This document shows, piece by piece, positions 54,341-62,829 of a DNA stretch of 64,000 nt. The notes under the pieces are model-generated. The model had not been told where the DNA came from, ran no database searches, and was given only the letters and a program-made list of their open reading frames with translations. The translations under genes and the position numbers were made by a program. Source of the DNA: JAJPXI01 sp051867655 (lineage in GTDB: Bacteria > Bacillota > Clostridia > Oscillospirales > Oscillospiraceae). The DNA is taken from positions 1 through 64,000 of the forward strand of contig JBJDYV010000109.1 of NCBI GenBank assembly GCA_051867655.1, read 5' to 3'. Position 1 is the first letter of the stretch, and the number at the start of each line of letters is the position of its first letter.

Positions 54341-54730
54341 ATGATTCCCACACTTTATCTTTACAATCTGGACAACCCCCGGGGGGCCAAGATGCGGCGC
54401 GCCTGCCTGCCCCTGGGTGTGCGTACCCATCTGGTCCCGCCCCAGGCCCACACCCTGACCCTGGAGGAGCTGGTCGCCGGGGCCGAGCCCCCGGCGGACG
54501 GGGAGAGCGGCTTCTCCGACGAGATGCTGCTCCTGGTGGGCTTCTCCTCCGCCCAGGTGGACGCCCTGTTCCAGGCCTTCCGCCGGGCCAAGATCCCCTC
54601 CGTGGCCCTGAAGGCGGTGCTGACCCCCACCAACCGGAGCTGGACCTCCGTGCAGCTCCGCCAGGAGCTGCAGCGGGAGCACGAGGCCGTGCAGCAGGGC
54701 CGCCGGGCCGAGCACGGCGAAAAATCATAA
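54341..54730 (+). CDS. DUF3783-type protein
   Basis: A 129-residue soluble protein with an alpha/beta profile (LYLYNLD, EMLLLVGFSS, KIPSVALKAVLTPTN) matching the small DUF3783 family of Clostridia, of unknown function. The C-terminal 30 residues are charged and helical. The ATG at 54341 has GAGAG upstream; the longer frame that starts in the repeat element is not real. A perfect terminator follows within two bases. Confidence 0.78.
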   Translation: MIPTLYLYNLDNPRGAKMRRACLPLGVRTHLVPPQAHTLTLEELVAGAEPPADGESGFSDEMLLLVGFSSAQVDALFQAFRRAKIPSVALKAVLTPTNRSWTSVQLRQELQREHEAVQQGRRAEHGEKS

Positions 54731-54731
54731 A

Positions 54732-54770
54732 AATGAACGCGCCGCGGAGATTTTCCGCGGCGCGTTCATT
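54732..54770. terminator. Perfect 17-bp bidirectional terminator
   Basis: The arms 54732-54748 and 54754-54770 pair without mismatch around a GATTT loop. They separate the convergent DUF3783 and GNAT genes. Confidence 0.92.
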
Positions 54771-54774
54771 TTTG

Positions 54775-55296
54775 TTATTGAATGGCCTTTTCATAACAGA
54801 CCAAATTTTCCAGGATAAATTTTTCGAAGAAAAACTCCGCCAGCCCCGCGTAGTGGTAGCCCAGCTTGGGGTAAAAGGCTTTGGCGGGCTCATTTCCCTC
54901 GTAGGTGTCCAGGCGGATGACCTTGCAGCCCTGCTCCTTCGCCAGAGCCTCGGCAAAAGCCACGAAGCGCCGTCCCCGTCCGCCGCCGGTGCGGGTGGGA
55001 CGAAACACCAGCGTGTGAATGACCAGCACTTCATCCCCCTCGGCGGGGATGCTCCAGGGGATATTGGCGTATTCCGCGGGCTGGATGTGGTTCAGGTTGG
55101 CACAGCCCACGATGACGCCGTCCTCCTCGTCCACGTAGAGGGTTCCGGCGGCCAGAGCTTTTTCCGCCGTGGCCCGGGTGGGGTAAGCCCCTTTCAGCCA
55201 GTTGGTGTAGTTGACCGTGGCCGCTTCGTGGTTCAGGTGCTCCTCGTACACCTGCGCGCAGCCGTCCAGGTCGGCGGCGGTTCCTTTGCGAATCAT
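54775..55296 (-). CDS. GNAT-family N-acetyltransferase, last gene of the ECF operon
   Basis: A 173-residue GNAT fold protein. The acetyl-CoA loop is RTGGGRGRRFVAFAE, and the last strand carries LDTYEGNEPAKAFYPKLGYH. Two adjacent ATGs exist (55299, 55296); the second has the better 6-base spacing to GGAGG. It starts 15 bases after the NagZ stop and shares that transcript. Acceptor unknown. Confidence 0.88.
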   Translation of the reverse strand: MIRKGTAADLDGCAQVYEEHLNHEAATVNYTNWLKGAYPTRATAEKALAAGTLYVDEEDGVIVGCANLNHIQPAEYANIPWSIPAEGDEVLVIHTLVFRPTRTGGGRGRRFVAFAEALAKEQGCKVIRLDTYEGNEPAKAFYPKLGYHYAGLAEFFFEKFILENLVCYEKAIQ

Positions 55297-55311
55297 CATA
55301 TTCCTCCGTTC

Positions 55312-56532
55312 TCAGGTGAAAAGTCCCCGGCTCAGTTTCAGTTCCAGAATGCGCTGCACGCTCTCGTCCAGACGCGCTGCGGGGATCGTACCCGTCTCCA
55401 CCGCTTCCTCCAGGGCCGTTATGGCAGATTCCAGGTCCAGAGGGCAGAGCAGGATGTCCACGCCCGCCTGAACGGCCTTCACGGCGATCTCACCGCTGCT
55501 GTAGGAATCCGTTATGGCCTTCATTTCCAGGGCGTCGGTCATGACCACCCCAGTAAAGCCCAGCTCCTCCCGCAGCAGTTCGGTGACGATCCTGTAAGAG
55601 AAGGGGGCGGGGGCGCTGTCCAGGGCGGGGACGGTCAGGTGGCCGATCATGACCGCGTCCGCACCGGCGGCGATGCCGGAGCGGAAGGGGAGTAGCTCGT
55701 TCTCCCGCAGCTCGTCCAGGGTCTTATCCACATAGGCCGCGCCGTCGTGGGAGTCGGTGGAGGTGTCCCCGTGGCCGGGAAAATGCTTCAGGGTACAGGC
55801 CGTACCCCCGGCGTGGAAGCCCTCCACCGCCGCAGCCACCAGCCCGGCGGCCTGGTCGAAGTCATCGCTGTAGGCCCGGTCGCCGATGACCCTGTTGTCC
55901 GGGTTGGACCACACGTCGGCCACCGGGGCCAGATCCAGGTTGAAGCCGCAGGAGACCAGGTCGGCGGCGATGGTTTGGGCGTTGGCAAAGGACGTCTCCG
56001 TCCCCGCGTCCTTGTAGTCCAGCATGGGACCCACCCAGGTGGTGCCCACGGTGCTCATCAGCCGGTTGACCCGGCCGCCCTCTTCGTCGCAGGTCAGGAT
56101 CAGGGGGATCGCGCTCATATCCTGCACCGTGGTCAGCAGGCCGGTGAGCTGTTGGCGGTCCTGCATGTTGCTTTTATCCAAGAGAAAGCCGCCCACGGGC
56201 CAGTCGGCCAGGGCCTGTCCCAGAGCATCGTCGGCGGACAGGACGGGGGAGGTCCCGGTCAGGGCCTCCGGGTGGACAATAAACAGCTGGCAGATCTTTT
56301 CGTGAAGAGTCATGCTGTCCAGAATTTCCGATGCCCGGGCGGCGCGCAGTTCCTCCTCCGTGGGGGTGGGCGCGCTCGTGGGAGAGGGCGCGGGCTCCGA
56401 CGCGGAAGTCGGGGCGGGGGAGGGAGTCTCGCTTGCGGTCTCCCGGGGCTGCTCCCCGGTGTCCGCGCACCCGGCCAGAAGGGCCAGCACGGCCAAAAGC
56501 CAGAGCGCCCGGGAGAGCCGTCCCCGCTTCAT
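55312..56532 (-). CDS. Glycoside hydrolase family 3 beta-N-acetylhexosaminidase (NagZ-like) lipoprotein
   Basis: A 406-residue lipoprotein. Lipobox LLAGC (Cys21) and a Ser/Pro/Thr spacer (to about 62) precede a GH3 barrel with the family motif KHFPGHGDTSTDSHDG and MIGHLTVPALD. It removes GlcNAc from wall fragments outside the cell. Start ATGA overlaps the anti-sigma stop, so it is translated with the sigma/anti-sigma pair. The lipoprotein leader closely resembles that of the deacetylase at 52.9 kb. Confidence 0.9.
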   Translation of the reverse strand: MKRGRLSRALWLLAVLALLAGCADTGEQPRETASETPSPAPTSASEPAPSPTSAPTPTEEELRAARASEILDSMTLHEKICQLFIVHPEALTGTSPVLSADDALGQALADWPVGGFLLDKSNMQDRQQLTGLLTTVQDMSAIPLILTCDEEGGRVNRLMSTVGTTWVGPMLDYKDAGTETSFANAQTIAADLVSCGFNLDLAPVADVWSNPDNRVIGDRAYSDDFDQAAGLVAAAVEGFHAGGTACTLKHFPGHGDTSTDSHDGAAYVDKTLDELRENELLPFRSGIAAGADAVMIGHLTVPALDSAPAPFSYRIVTELLREELGFTGVVMTDALEMKAITDSYSSGEIAVKAVQAGVDILLCPLDLESAITALEEAVETGTIPAARLDESVQRILELKLSRGLFT

Positions 56533-57392
56533 CGGGCGTCTCCTTCACGCACGACGATCAGGCCGTACCCGGCGTCCTCCTGCCCGGCCTCATAGGAAAA
56601 GCCGCCGGGCTGCTCCGTTTCCAGGGTTTTCAGACAGGCGAAGAAGAAGTCGGCGGGGACCTCATAGATCCGTGCCCCGTCCTCGCCTTCCGTATATTCA
56701 TAGCTTTCCAGCTCTTCGGGGAGAAGCTCTCCGGTCAGGGTGAGCACGCCGCAGAAGACAGCGGGGGAGTCGGAGGAAGAGGGCAGGGAGGCAGTCTGCA
56801 TGGAGACGGACTGATCCGGGGTGGAATCCCCATCGACCTGCACGTTGTTTTCCATGGCCTCGGCAGGCTGGTCGGCGGGGGCGCTTTCCGGTTCCGCCGC
56901 ACCGCCGCTGCGGCCCCCGCCGTTGTCGTTGGCGGACGTCGTGGAAAAGGATTCCGGTTTCTCCGCCGCGCGATCCTCGACCGGAGCGGCGCAGTCGGCG
57001 CTGGCGCCGGTCAAGGATTTGCTGCCCATTCCCAGCTGGCCGGGCAGGGCGACCGCGCCCAGCACCACCACGGCCACCACGGCGGCGGTAGCCGCCCAGC
57101 CCTTCCAGGGGGTGCGGGAGCGCTTCTTTACGGGGAAGGGCACCACGTTGTCGGATTGCTCCTGGGCGGGGTCGGCGGCGATGGCGTCCATGACCCGGCC
57201 GGCAAAGCCGGCGGGGGCGGGGACGTCCTCCAGCTCGGCGGAGACCTCCCGCAGGCTTTTCAGTTCGTCAAAAAGAGCGCTGCACGCGGGGCAGCGGGAC
57301 AGGTGCTCATCCAGCGCAGTCTGTTCGTCGGCGGTCAGCGCGCCGTCCAGGGCGGCGCTGATCAGCTCCAGGGTTTCCTCACAGGACCGCAT
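56529..57392 (-). CDS. Zinc-finger anti-sigma factor
   Basis: A 287-residue single-pass membrane protein. The N-terminal zf-HC2 domain has HxxxCxxC (His30, Cys34, Cys37) that binds the ECF factor. A membrane segment lies at about 96-117; the extracellular part (to 287) is Ser/Glu-rich with a C-terminal folded region. The GTG at 57401 overlaps the ribosome-binding site, so I start at ATG 57392 with AGGAG upstream. It follows the sigma gene by 5 bases and overlaps the NagZ start. Confidence 0.88.
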   Translation of the reverse strand: MRSCEETLELISAALDGALTADEQTALDEHLSRCPACSALFDELKSLREVSAELEDVPAPAGFAGRVMDAIAADPAQEQSDNVVPFPVKKRSRTPWKGWAATAAVVAVVVLGAVALPGQLGMGSKSLTGASADCAAPVEDRAAEKPESFSTTSANDNGGGRSGGAAEPESAPADQPAEAMENNVQVDGDSTPDQSVSMQTASLPSSSDSPAVFCGVLTLTGELLPEELESYEYTEGEDGARIYEVPADFFFACLKTLETEQPGGFSYEAGQEDAGYGLIVVREGDAR

Positions 57393-57397
57393 GCAGT

Positions 57398-58012
57398 TCA
57401 CTCCTTTCTGTTTGGTTTCGTATCAATAGACGATCCGGGGAAAGAAAAGTTCCCGTCCGCGAGCAAAATATTTCGCAGGGCCAGCCGGGCCCGGGCGATG
57501 CGGGATTTGACCGTCCCTTCCTCCAGAGCAAGCCGGGCGGCGATCTCCCCGTAGGACAGCCCCTCCAGCTCCCGCAGGACGAGCACCTGCCGGTGCTCAT
57601 GGGACAGCTGCAGAAGAGCCTGTCCCACGGTGGCGCGCAGCTCCTTGCGCTCCAACTCGCCTTCCGGGGTGGGACGGTGGTCGGGCACTTCCGCCGGGGC
57701 GGCGCTGTCCTCGTCATCCAGAGAGGTGACCGGGACCGCCGCTTTCCGCCGCTTTTCCCGTCGCAGAAAGTCGATGCACAGGTTACTGGTCAGCCGGTAC
57801 AGCCAGGTGGAGAAGCTGCTCTCCCCCTGGAAGGAGGGCAGACTGCGCCAGGCCCGCAGAAAGGCCTCCTGAGCCAGGTCGGCGCCGTCCTCCGGATTTC
57901 CTGTCATCCGCAGCGCCAGCGTGTAGATTTTGTTTTGGTTTGCCTCCACCAGTTGGGCAAAGGCATCCTGGTCGCCCTGCCGGGCGCGGGCGACCAGCTT
58001 CTGTTCGGTCAT
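57398..58012 (-). CDS. ECF-type RNA polymerase sigma factor
   Basis: A 204-residue sigma-70 factor of the SigW/RpoE type. Region 2 has KIYTLALRMTGNPEDGADLAQEAFLRAW in character and the -10 reading helix FSTWLYRLTSNLCIDFLR; region 4 has LSYGEIAARLALEEGTVKSR. The linker is acidic. It lies 4 bases after dus and 5 before its anti-sigma factor, the usual pair arrangement. Its regulon is likely envelope-related, given the NagZ partner. Confidence 0.93.
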   Translation of the reverse strand: MTEQKLVARARQGDQDAFAQLVEANQNKIYTLALRMTGNPEDGADLAQEAFLRAWRSLPSFQGESSFSTWLYRLTSNLCIDFLRREKRRKAAVPVTSLDDEDSAAPAEVPDHRPTPEGELERKELRATVGQALLQLSHEHRQVLVLRELEGLSYGEIAARLALEEGTVKSRIARARLALRNILLADGNFSFPGSSIDTKPNRKE

Positions 58013-58016
58013 GACC

Positions 58017-58985
58017 TCACCTCAAATCCCGTTTGATCCCTTGGGTGATGCGGTAGATGTCCTCCATGGTCTCGATCTTGCAAATTTGTTCCTTATAATA
58101 GCCCGAGTAGGGTACCCCCTTCAGGTACCAGGCGTAGTGGCGGCGGGCCTCCAGACAGGCGATCTTCTCACCCTTGTGGGCGGCGGACAGCTCGAACTGC
58201 CGTACGGCCGTGTCGCACCGTTGGGCCAGCGGAGGCAGGGGCGGGATCTCTTCCCCGTTCAGGGCGGCGGCGCACTGCTGGAAGATCCAGGGGTTGCCGA
58301 AGACAGCCCGGCCGATCATGGCCATGTCGGCCCCGGTATAGTTCAGGATGCGCACCGCCTCCCTGGGGCCGAACACGTCCCCGTTGGCGATGACCGGGAT
58401 GGAGACCGCCTGCTTGACGTCCCGGATGCAGTCCCAGTCGGCCACGCCGGAGTACATCTGCACCCGGGTGCGGCCGTGGACGGCCACGGCGGAGGCACCG
58501 GCGGCCTCCATCAATTGGGCGAACTCCACGCAGTTCACGTGGCCCTTGTCCCAGCCCTTGCGGAATTTCACGGTGACGGGCACGCCGCCCCCCTTGACCA
58601 CGGCCTCCACGACTTTCGCGGCCAGGTCGGGGGTGCGCATCAGGCCGGAGCCGTCTCCGCTGTTGGCCACCTTGGGGACGGGACAGCCCATGTTGATGTC
58701 CAGAATGTCCGCCCCCGAGACCTGCACGGCGATGGCCGCCGCCTCGCCCATGCAGACCGGGTCGCTGCCGAACAGCTGGGCGGCGGCGGGGTGCTCCCCC
58801 TCGCCCAGCTCCAGCAGGGGAATGGTTTTTTTGTCCTGGTAGCACAGGGCCTTGGAGGAGACCATCTCGGTGACGGTATAGCCCGCCCCCAGTTCACGGC
58901 AGATGGTGCGGAACGCCACATCTGTGACCCCCGCCATGGGGGCGAGAGCCAGTTTGCCGGGGATGTCGATATTGCCGATTTTCAT
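58017..58985 (-). CDS. dusB: tRNA-dihydrouridine synthase (DusB type)
   Basis: A 322-residue FMN enzyme that reduces uridines in tRNA. APMAGVTDVAFR near residue 15, the catalytic Cys in INMGCPVPKV, VTVKFRKGW, VHGRTR, ANGDVF and IGRAVFGNP match the Dus family. The long frame starting at 59060 is not used; ATG 58985 has AAGGAG. Promoter at 59017-59045. It is the first gene of a five-gene unit with the sigma factor, anti-sigma factor, NagZ and GNAT. Confidence 0.94.
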   Translation of the reverse strand: MKIGNIDIPGKLALAPMAGVTDVAFRTICRELGAGYTVTEMVSSKALCYQDKKTIPLLELGEGEHPAAAQLFGSDPVCMGEAAAIAVQVSGADILDINMGCPVPKVANSGDGSGLMRTPDLAAKVVEAVVKGGGVPVTVKFRKGWDKGHVNCVEFAQLMEAAGASAVAVHGRTRVQMYSGVADWDCIRDVKQAVSIPVIANGDVFGPREAVRILNYTGADMAMIGRAVFGNPWIFQQCAAALNGEEIPPLPPLAQRCDTAVRQFELSAAHKGEKIACLEARRHYAWYLKGVPYSGYYKEQICKIETMEDIYRITQGIKRDLR

Positions 58986-59016
58986 GAAAAGCTCCTTGCT
59001 TTGAAAGGTTTCTACT

Positions 59017-59045
59017 ATCTTACCATAAAGAAAATGGCCGGACAA
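59017..59045 (-). promoter_or_regulatory. Promoter of dusB and probably the ECF operon
   Basis: On the minus strand: TTGTCC (59045-59040), a 17-base spacer and TAAGAT (59022-59017), 32 bases before the dusB start. Confidence 0.7.
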
Positions 59046-59140
59046 GGGGAAATGACGCAAGGGGCAGACGGGTTCCGACGATGTTTTTCCAATATATGGT
59101 ATATCATGATACTAATTGGAGAAACACGGGAGGAATCAGT

Positions 59141-61489
59141 ATGTCCACAAAAGAAGAAATCAAGGCAAAGGCCCGGCGGGCGCGGGAGACGGGGCAGGTG
59201 ATCCTGCACTGGCCCTCCCTGGTGCGTACGGCGGAGTACCTGATCCGGATGCTGCTGGGCGGAATGCTGGCGGGAGCGGAGATCTTCGGCGGCTACGCCC
59301 CCTTCGGCCTGGGGATGGTGGCGGCTTCGGGCGCGGGGCTGGAGGGCTTTTCCGCCCTGGTGGGAGCCTGCTTTGGATACCTGGCCTTCCGGGGATTTGT
59401 GGATGCGCTGCCCTATGTGGCGGCGTGTATCCTGACCTTTTCAGTGTCCTTCGCCTTTTATGACGTAAAGCTGTACCGGCAGGGATGGTTCATGCCGGTG
59501 GTGGCCGCCCTGCTGGACGGCGTGACCGGGTTCGTGTACTTATCGGACACCCTGACCGGGGTGTCCCAGGCGGTGTTTTTTGCCACGGAGCTACTGTTGG
59601 TGGCGGCCTCCGCCTACTTTTACCGTCTGGCGCTGTCTCCCTGGGCGCGGAAGCGGGAGGACACCGAGCTGACCACGCGGCAGATGGTCAGCCTGTTCAT
59701 CCTGGGCTGTACCCTGCTGATCGCTCTGGCGGAGGTGCGTCTGCCGGGAGGGATCTCCCTGGGGTGTCTGGCGGGGGCGCTGTGTACCATGCTGGCCGCC
59801 TGGAAGGGCGGGGCGGGATTCGGCGCCGCGGCGGGAGTATGCACCGGCCTGGCCATGGATCTGGCTGTGGGACAGGCTCCCCAGTACGCGATGGCCTACG
59901 CCTTCGCCGGGCTGCTGACTGGGGTGTTCTGGAAGCAGGGCAAGCTCTTTGCCGCCCTGACCTACGTGCTGGCCAACGGGGTCATGGTGCTCTGGCGCTG
60001 GGAGAGCGGACCGTCCCTTGGCATTCTCTATGAGGTGTTCGCCGCGTCGGTGATCTTCATGGTGCTGCCCGACAGCCTGACCCGCCGGGTGGCCGCTCTG
60101 CTGTCCCGGGAGCGCTCTGCCGCTGCGGGGGCCCAGGAGCGCTCGCGGACCTACACAAAGGAACGGCTCATATACACCGCCGACGCCTTCCGGGAGCTGT
60201 ACGACGGCCTGCGCACTTCCTTCCGCCGGGTGGCCCCCAACGACGCCGACGGCAGCGGTATTTTCCACCGGGCGGCCAACAAGGTGTGCGTTCTGTGCGC
60301 CCTGCGGGACCACTGCTGGCAGCGGGAGTACCCCGCCACCATGAACGCCCTGAACGACGGCCTGCCCGCCATGATGAAGCGGGGGCGGGGAGAGGCGGAG
60401 GACTTCCCCCTGCATTTCCGCACCCGGTGCCTGAATTTCCCCCTGCTGCTGGCCACGGCCAATGAGGAGCTGACCGCCCTGCGCTACCGCAGGCAGTTCC
60501 AGAGCCGGGCCCGGGAGAGCCGGGAGGCAGTCTGCCGCCAGTACGCCCTGTTTGCCCGCTCCCTGGACGAGGCGGCGCGGCAGCTGGAAGAGGAGCCGGT
60601 GCGCGACCCCGGACGGGAAAAACGGGTGGGTCAGCGGCTGGCCGCCCTGAGTGTGGAAGGAGACGGCAGCGTCTGGTACGACCCGGCGGGGCACCTGATT
60701 TTGGAAGTGTCCGGCCCGGAGCTGGACGCGCTGAAAAAGGACGAGGAAAAGCAGCGCCTGTCCCGCCTGGTGGGAGTGCCCCTGGGCGAGCCGGAGAAGC
60801 AGCGCGAGAATGGCGTGACCCGGCTGCGCTGGCGGCAGGCGGAGCCGCTGATGGCGGTGGCGGGCGTGGCGGCCCGGAAGAAGGACGGACAGACGGTCAG
60901 CGGGGACGCGGGGGCCTGGTTCAAGACGGAGGAGGGCGGCCTGTTCGTGCTGCTCTGCGACGGCATGGGCAGCGGCCCCGACGCCCACCGGGAGAGCACC
61001 CTGGCCATCCGCCTGCTGGAAAAGTTCCTGCGCACGGGCATGGAGCCGGAGGAGGCCCTGAACACCCTGAACTCCGCCCTGGCCCTGCGCTGCGAGGAGG
61101 AGGGCGGCTTCACCACCATCGACCTGTTCCGCCTGGACCTGTACACCGGGGAGGCGGGCTTCTACAAGCTGGGGGCCGCCCCCACCTACGTGCGGCGGAA
61201 GGGGGCGGTGACCCGGGTGACCGGCTCGGCCCTGCCGGCGGGACTGGCCGCCGCGGAGGGCGGCCCCGATGTCAGCAAGATGCGCCTGGAGGCGGGAGAC
61301 AGCGTGGTGCTGATCAGCGACGGGGTGGCCTCGGCGGAGGAGGACGGCTGGGTCAAGGAGGCCCTGGCCGCCTACGACGGCAGCGACCCCAAGGCCTTGG
61401 CGGCGGCCCTGATGGAGGGCAGCGCAAAGCGCCAGGGGGCCACCGACGACCGCACGGCGGTGGTGCTGACGGTCAAAGAGCGCTCATAA
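59141..61489 (+). CDS. spoIIE: Stage II sporulation protein E (SpoIIE phosphatase)
   Basis: A 782-residue membrane phosphatase that dephosphorylates SpoIIAA to activate sigma-F in the forespore. The N-terminal about 310 residues hold ten hydrophobic segments; a central Cys-containing domain follows (CVLCALRDHCWQREY), and the C-terminal PP2C domain has LLCDGMGSGPDAHRES, ISDGVASAEEDGW and ATDDRTAVVLTV. The ATG at 59141 has GGGAGG upstream. Monocistronic, with terminator. Confidence 0.95.
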   Translation: MSTKEEIKAKARRARETGQVILHWPSLVRTAEYLIRMLLGGMLAGAEIFGGYAPFGLGMVAASGAGLEGFSALVGACFGYLAFRGFVDALPYVAACILTFSVSFAFYDVKLYRQGWFMPVVAALLDGVTGFVYLSDTLTGVSQAVFFATELLLVAASAYFYRLALSPWARKREDTELTTRQMVSLFILGCTLLIALAEVRLPGGISLGCLAGALCTMLAAWKGGAGFGAAAGVCTGLAMDLAVGQAPQYAMAYAFAGLLTGVFWKQGKLFAALTYVLANGVMVLWRWESGPSLGILYEVFAASVIFMVLPDSLTRRVAALLSRERSAAAGAQERSRTYTKERLIYTADAFRELYDGLRTSFRRVAPNDADGSGIFHRAANKVCVLCALRDHCWQREYPATMNALNDGLPAMMKRGRGEAEDFPLHFRTRCLNFPLLLATANEELTALRYRRQFQSRARESREAVCRQYALFARSLDEAARQLEEEPVRDPGREKRVGQRLAALSVEGDGSVWYDPAGHLILEVSGPELDALKKDEEKQRLSRLVGVPLGEPEKQRENGVTRLRWRQAEPLMAVAGVAARKKDGQTVSGDAGAWFKTEEGGLFVLLCDGMGSGPDAHRESTLAIRLLEKFLRTGMEPEEALNTLNSALALRCEEEGGFTTIDLFRLDLYTGEAGFYKLGAAPTYVRRKGAVTRVTGSALPAGLAAAEGGPDVSKMRLEAGDSVVLISDGVASAEEDGWVKEALAAYDGSDPKALAAALMEGSAKRQGATDDRTAVVLTVKERS

Positions 61490-61494
61490 CAGAA

Positions 61495-61539
61495 AAACGG
61501 CCCCTCTGCCGTGGAAAACCCACGGCGGAGGGGCCGTTT
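61495..61539. terminator. Bidirectional terminator after spoIIE
   Basis: AAACGGCCCCTC plus GCCGTGG (61495-61514) pairs with CCACGGC plus GGAGGGGCCGTTT (61520-61539), with one bulge, around an AAAAC loop. It also serves rpiB. Confidence 0.88.
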
Positions 61540-61547
61540 GCGCTGTA

Positions 61548-61982
61548 TTACTCTTCCAGCGCCATGACCTTGTCGATCCGGCGCTGGTGGCGGCCGCCCT
61601 CGAACTCGGTGTTCAGAAAGGCGTCCACGATGCGCTCGGCCAGGTTGGGACCGGTCACGCCGGCGCCGATGGACAGCATGTTGGCATCGTTATGCCGCCG
61701 GGTCATCTCGGCGGACCAGGCCTCGTGGCAGAGGGCGCAGCGGATACCCTTGACTTTGTTGGCGGCCATGGAGGCGCCGATGCCGGTTGTGCAGAGCACG
61801 ATGCCTTTTTCACATTCCCCGGCGGCCACCGCCTTGGCAGCGGGGCCTACAAAATCGGGGTAATCACAGCTTTCGGCGGTAAAGGTGCCGAAATCCTTGC
61901 AGGGAATTCCCTTGCCCTCCAGGTAAGCCTTAAGGTGTTCCTTCAAAGTCAGTGCTCCGTGGTCACAGGCCAGTGCGATCAT
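61548..61982 (-). CDS. rpiB: Ribose-5-phosphate isomerase B
   Basis: A 144-residue isomerase of the RpiB/LacAB family in the pentose phosphate pathway. ACDHGALTLKEHLKAYL, the catalytic Cys in GIVLCTTGIGASM, and HNDANMLSIGAGVTG are present. Start with AGGAGG. It is the last gene of a run PMT, PHP phosphatase, rpiB, all on the minus strand with gaps of 12 and 25 bases. Confidence 0.95.
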   Translation of the reverse strand: MIALACDHGALTLKEHLKAYLEGKGIPCKDFGTFTAESCDYPDFVGPAAKAVAAGECEKGIVLCTTGIGASMAANKVKGIRCALCHEAWSAEMTRRHNDANMLSIGAGVTGPNLAERIVDAFLNTEFEGGRHQRRIDKVMALEE

Positions 61983-62007
61983 ATTGTTTTCCTCCTAAAG
62001 AATTGAA

Positions 62008-62817
62008 TTAAATGGTTTTGAATTCCGGTTTTCTGTGGGCGTAGACCGCGATGCGGTCAAAGCCGCATTCCCGCAGCAGGGCGCAGGATTCCCGGATGCC
62101 CTTGCCCACGTGGTTGGGGAAGTGGGCGTCGGAACCGGTGGTGACGATGGTGCCGCCCAGGTCCCGGTAAAGCTCCAGAATGTCCCGCCAGTCCTCCACG
62201 GTGTTGCCCCGGCAGGTGTTGACCTCGATGGCGTGGCCGGTCTCAATGACCGTGCGCAGGATTGCGGCGATCCGGTCCCGGTAGGGGGCCAGGGAGATCT
62301 CCTGCCCGTCCCGGTGCATATAGCGCAGGGGATAGATGATGTGCCCCAGCACGTCGTAGCAGTCGGGCAGGGCGGCCAGCTCCTCCATGCTGGTGAAGTA
62401 GTCGTCCAGAACGGCGTGGCAGACCTCCGGGGTGTCGAAGCGGACGTAGTAGTATTCCCCGCCGCCGTGTTCCTCCCGGTAGTTGTGGATGGAGCCGATG
62501 ACCATGTCCAAAGCGTTTCCTGCCTGGGCCAGGACGGCCCGGGCGTGCTCCGGGGAGACGTGGACTTCGCCCAGCTCGATCCCCAGGTGCAGGTCCAGGC
62601 GGCCCTCAAACTGGGAGACGGTTTCAGCGAACTGGGCCAGCCCCGGGGCCCAGTCGTAGGTCAGGTTGCGCTTGCCGTCCTCGGTCAGCATATCGTAGTG
62701 GTCGGTGACGGTCAGGGCGGAAAGTCCGGCGTCCACCGCTGCCTGGGCCATCTCCGACAGGGGGACGTGTCCGTCCATGGATAAAATCGAGTGGGTGTGC
62801 AGATCAGTCAGGTACAT
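62008..62817 (-). CDS. PHP-domain phosphatase (histidinol-phosphatase type)
   Basis: A 269-residue PHP domain enzyme. Metal-binding motifs are DLHTHSILSMDG, TVTDHYD, GIELGEV, IGSIHN, GHIIYP, EVNT and TGSDAHFPNHVGKG, in the order of HisK-type histidinol phosphatases. Histidine synthesis is the best guess, but PHP enzymes act on other phosphates too; no his gene is nearby. Start with AAGGAG. Confidence 0.85.
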   Translation of the reverse strand: MYLTDLHTHSILSMDGHVPLSEMAQAAVDAGLSALTVTDHYDMLTEDGKRNLTYDWAPGLAQFAETVSQFEGRLDLHLGIELGEVHVSPEHARAVLAQAGNALDMVIGSIHNYREEHGGGEYYYVRFDTPEVCHAVLDDYFTSMEELAALPDCYDVLGHIIYPLRYMHRDGQEISLAPYRDRIAAILRTVIETGHAIEVNTCRGNTVEDWRDILELYRDLGGTIVTTGSDAHFPNHVGKGIRESCALLRECGFDRIAVYAHRKPEFKTI

Positions 62818-62829
62818 AACAGAAACTCC

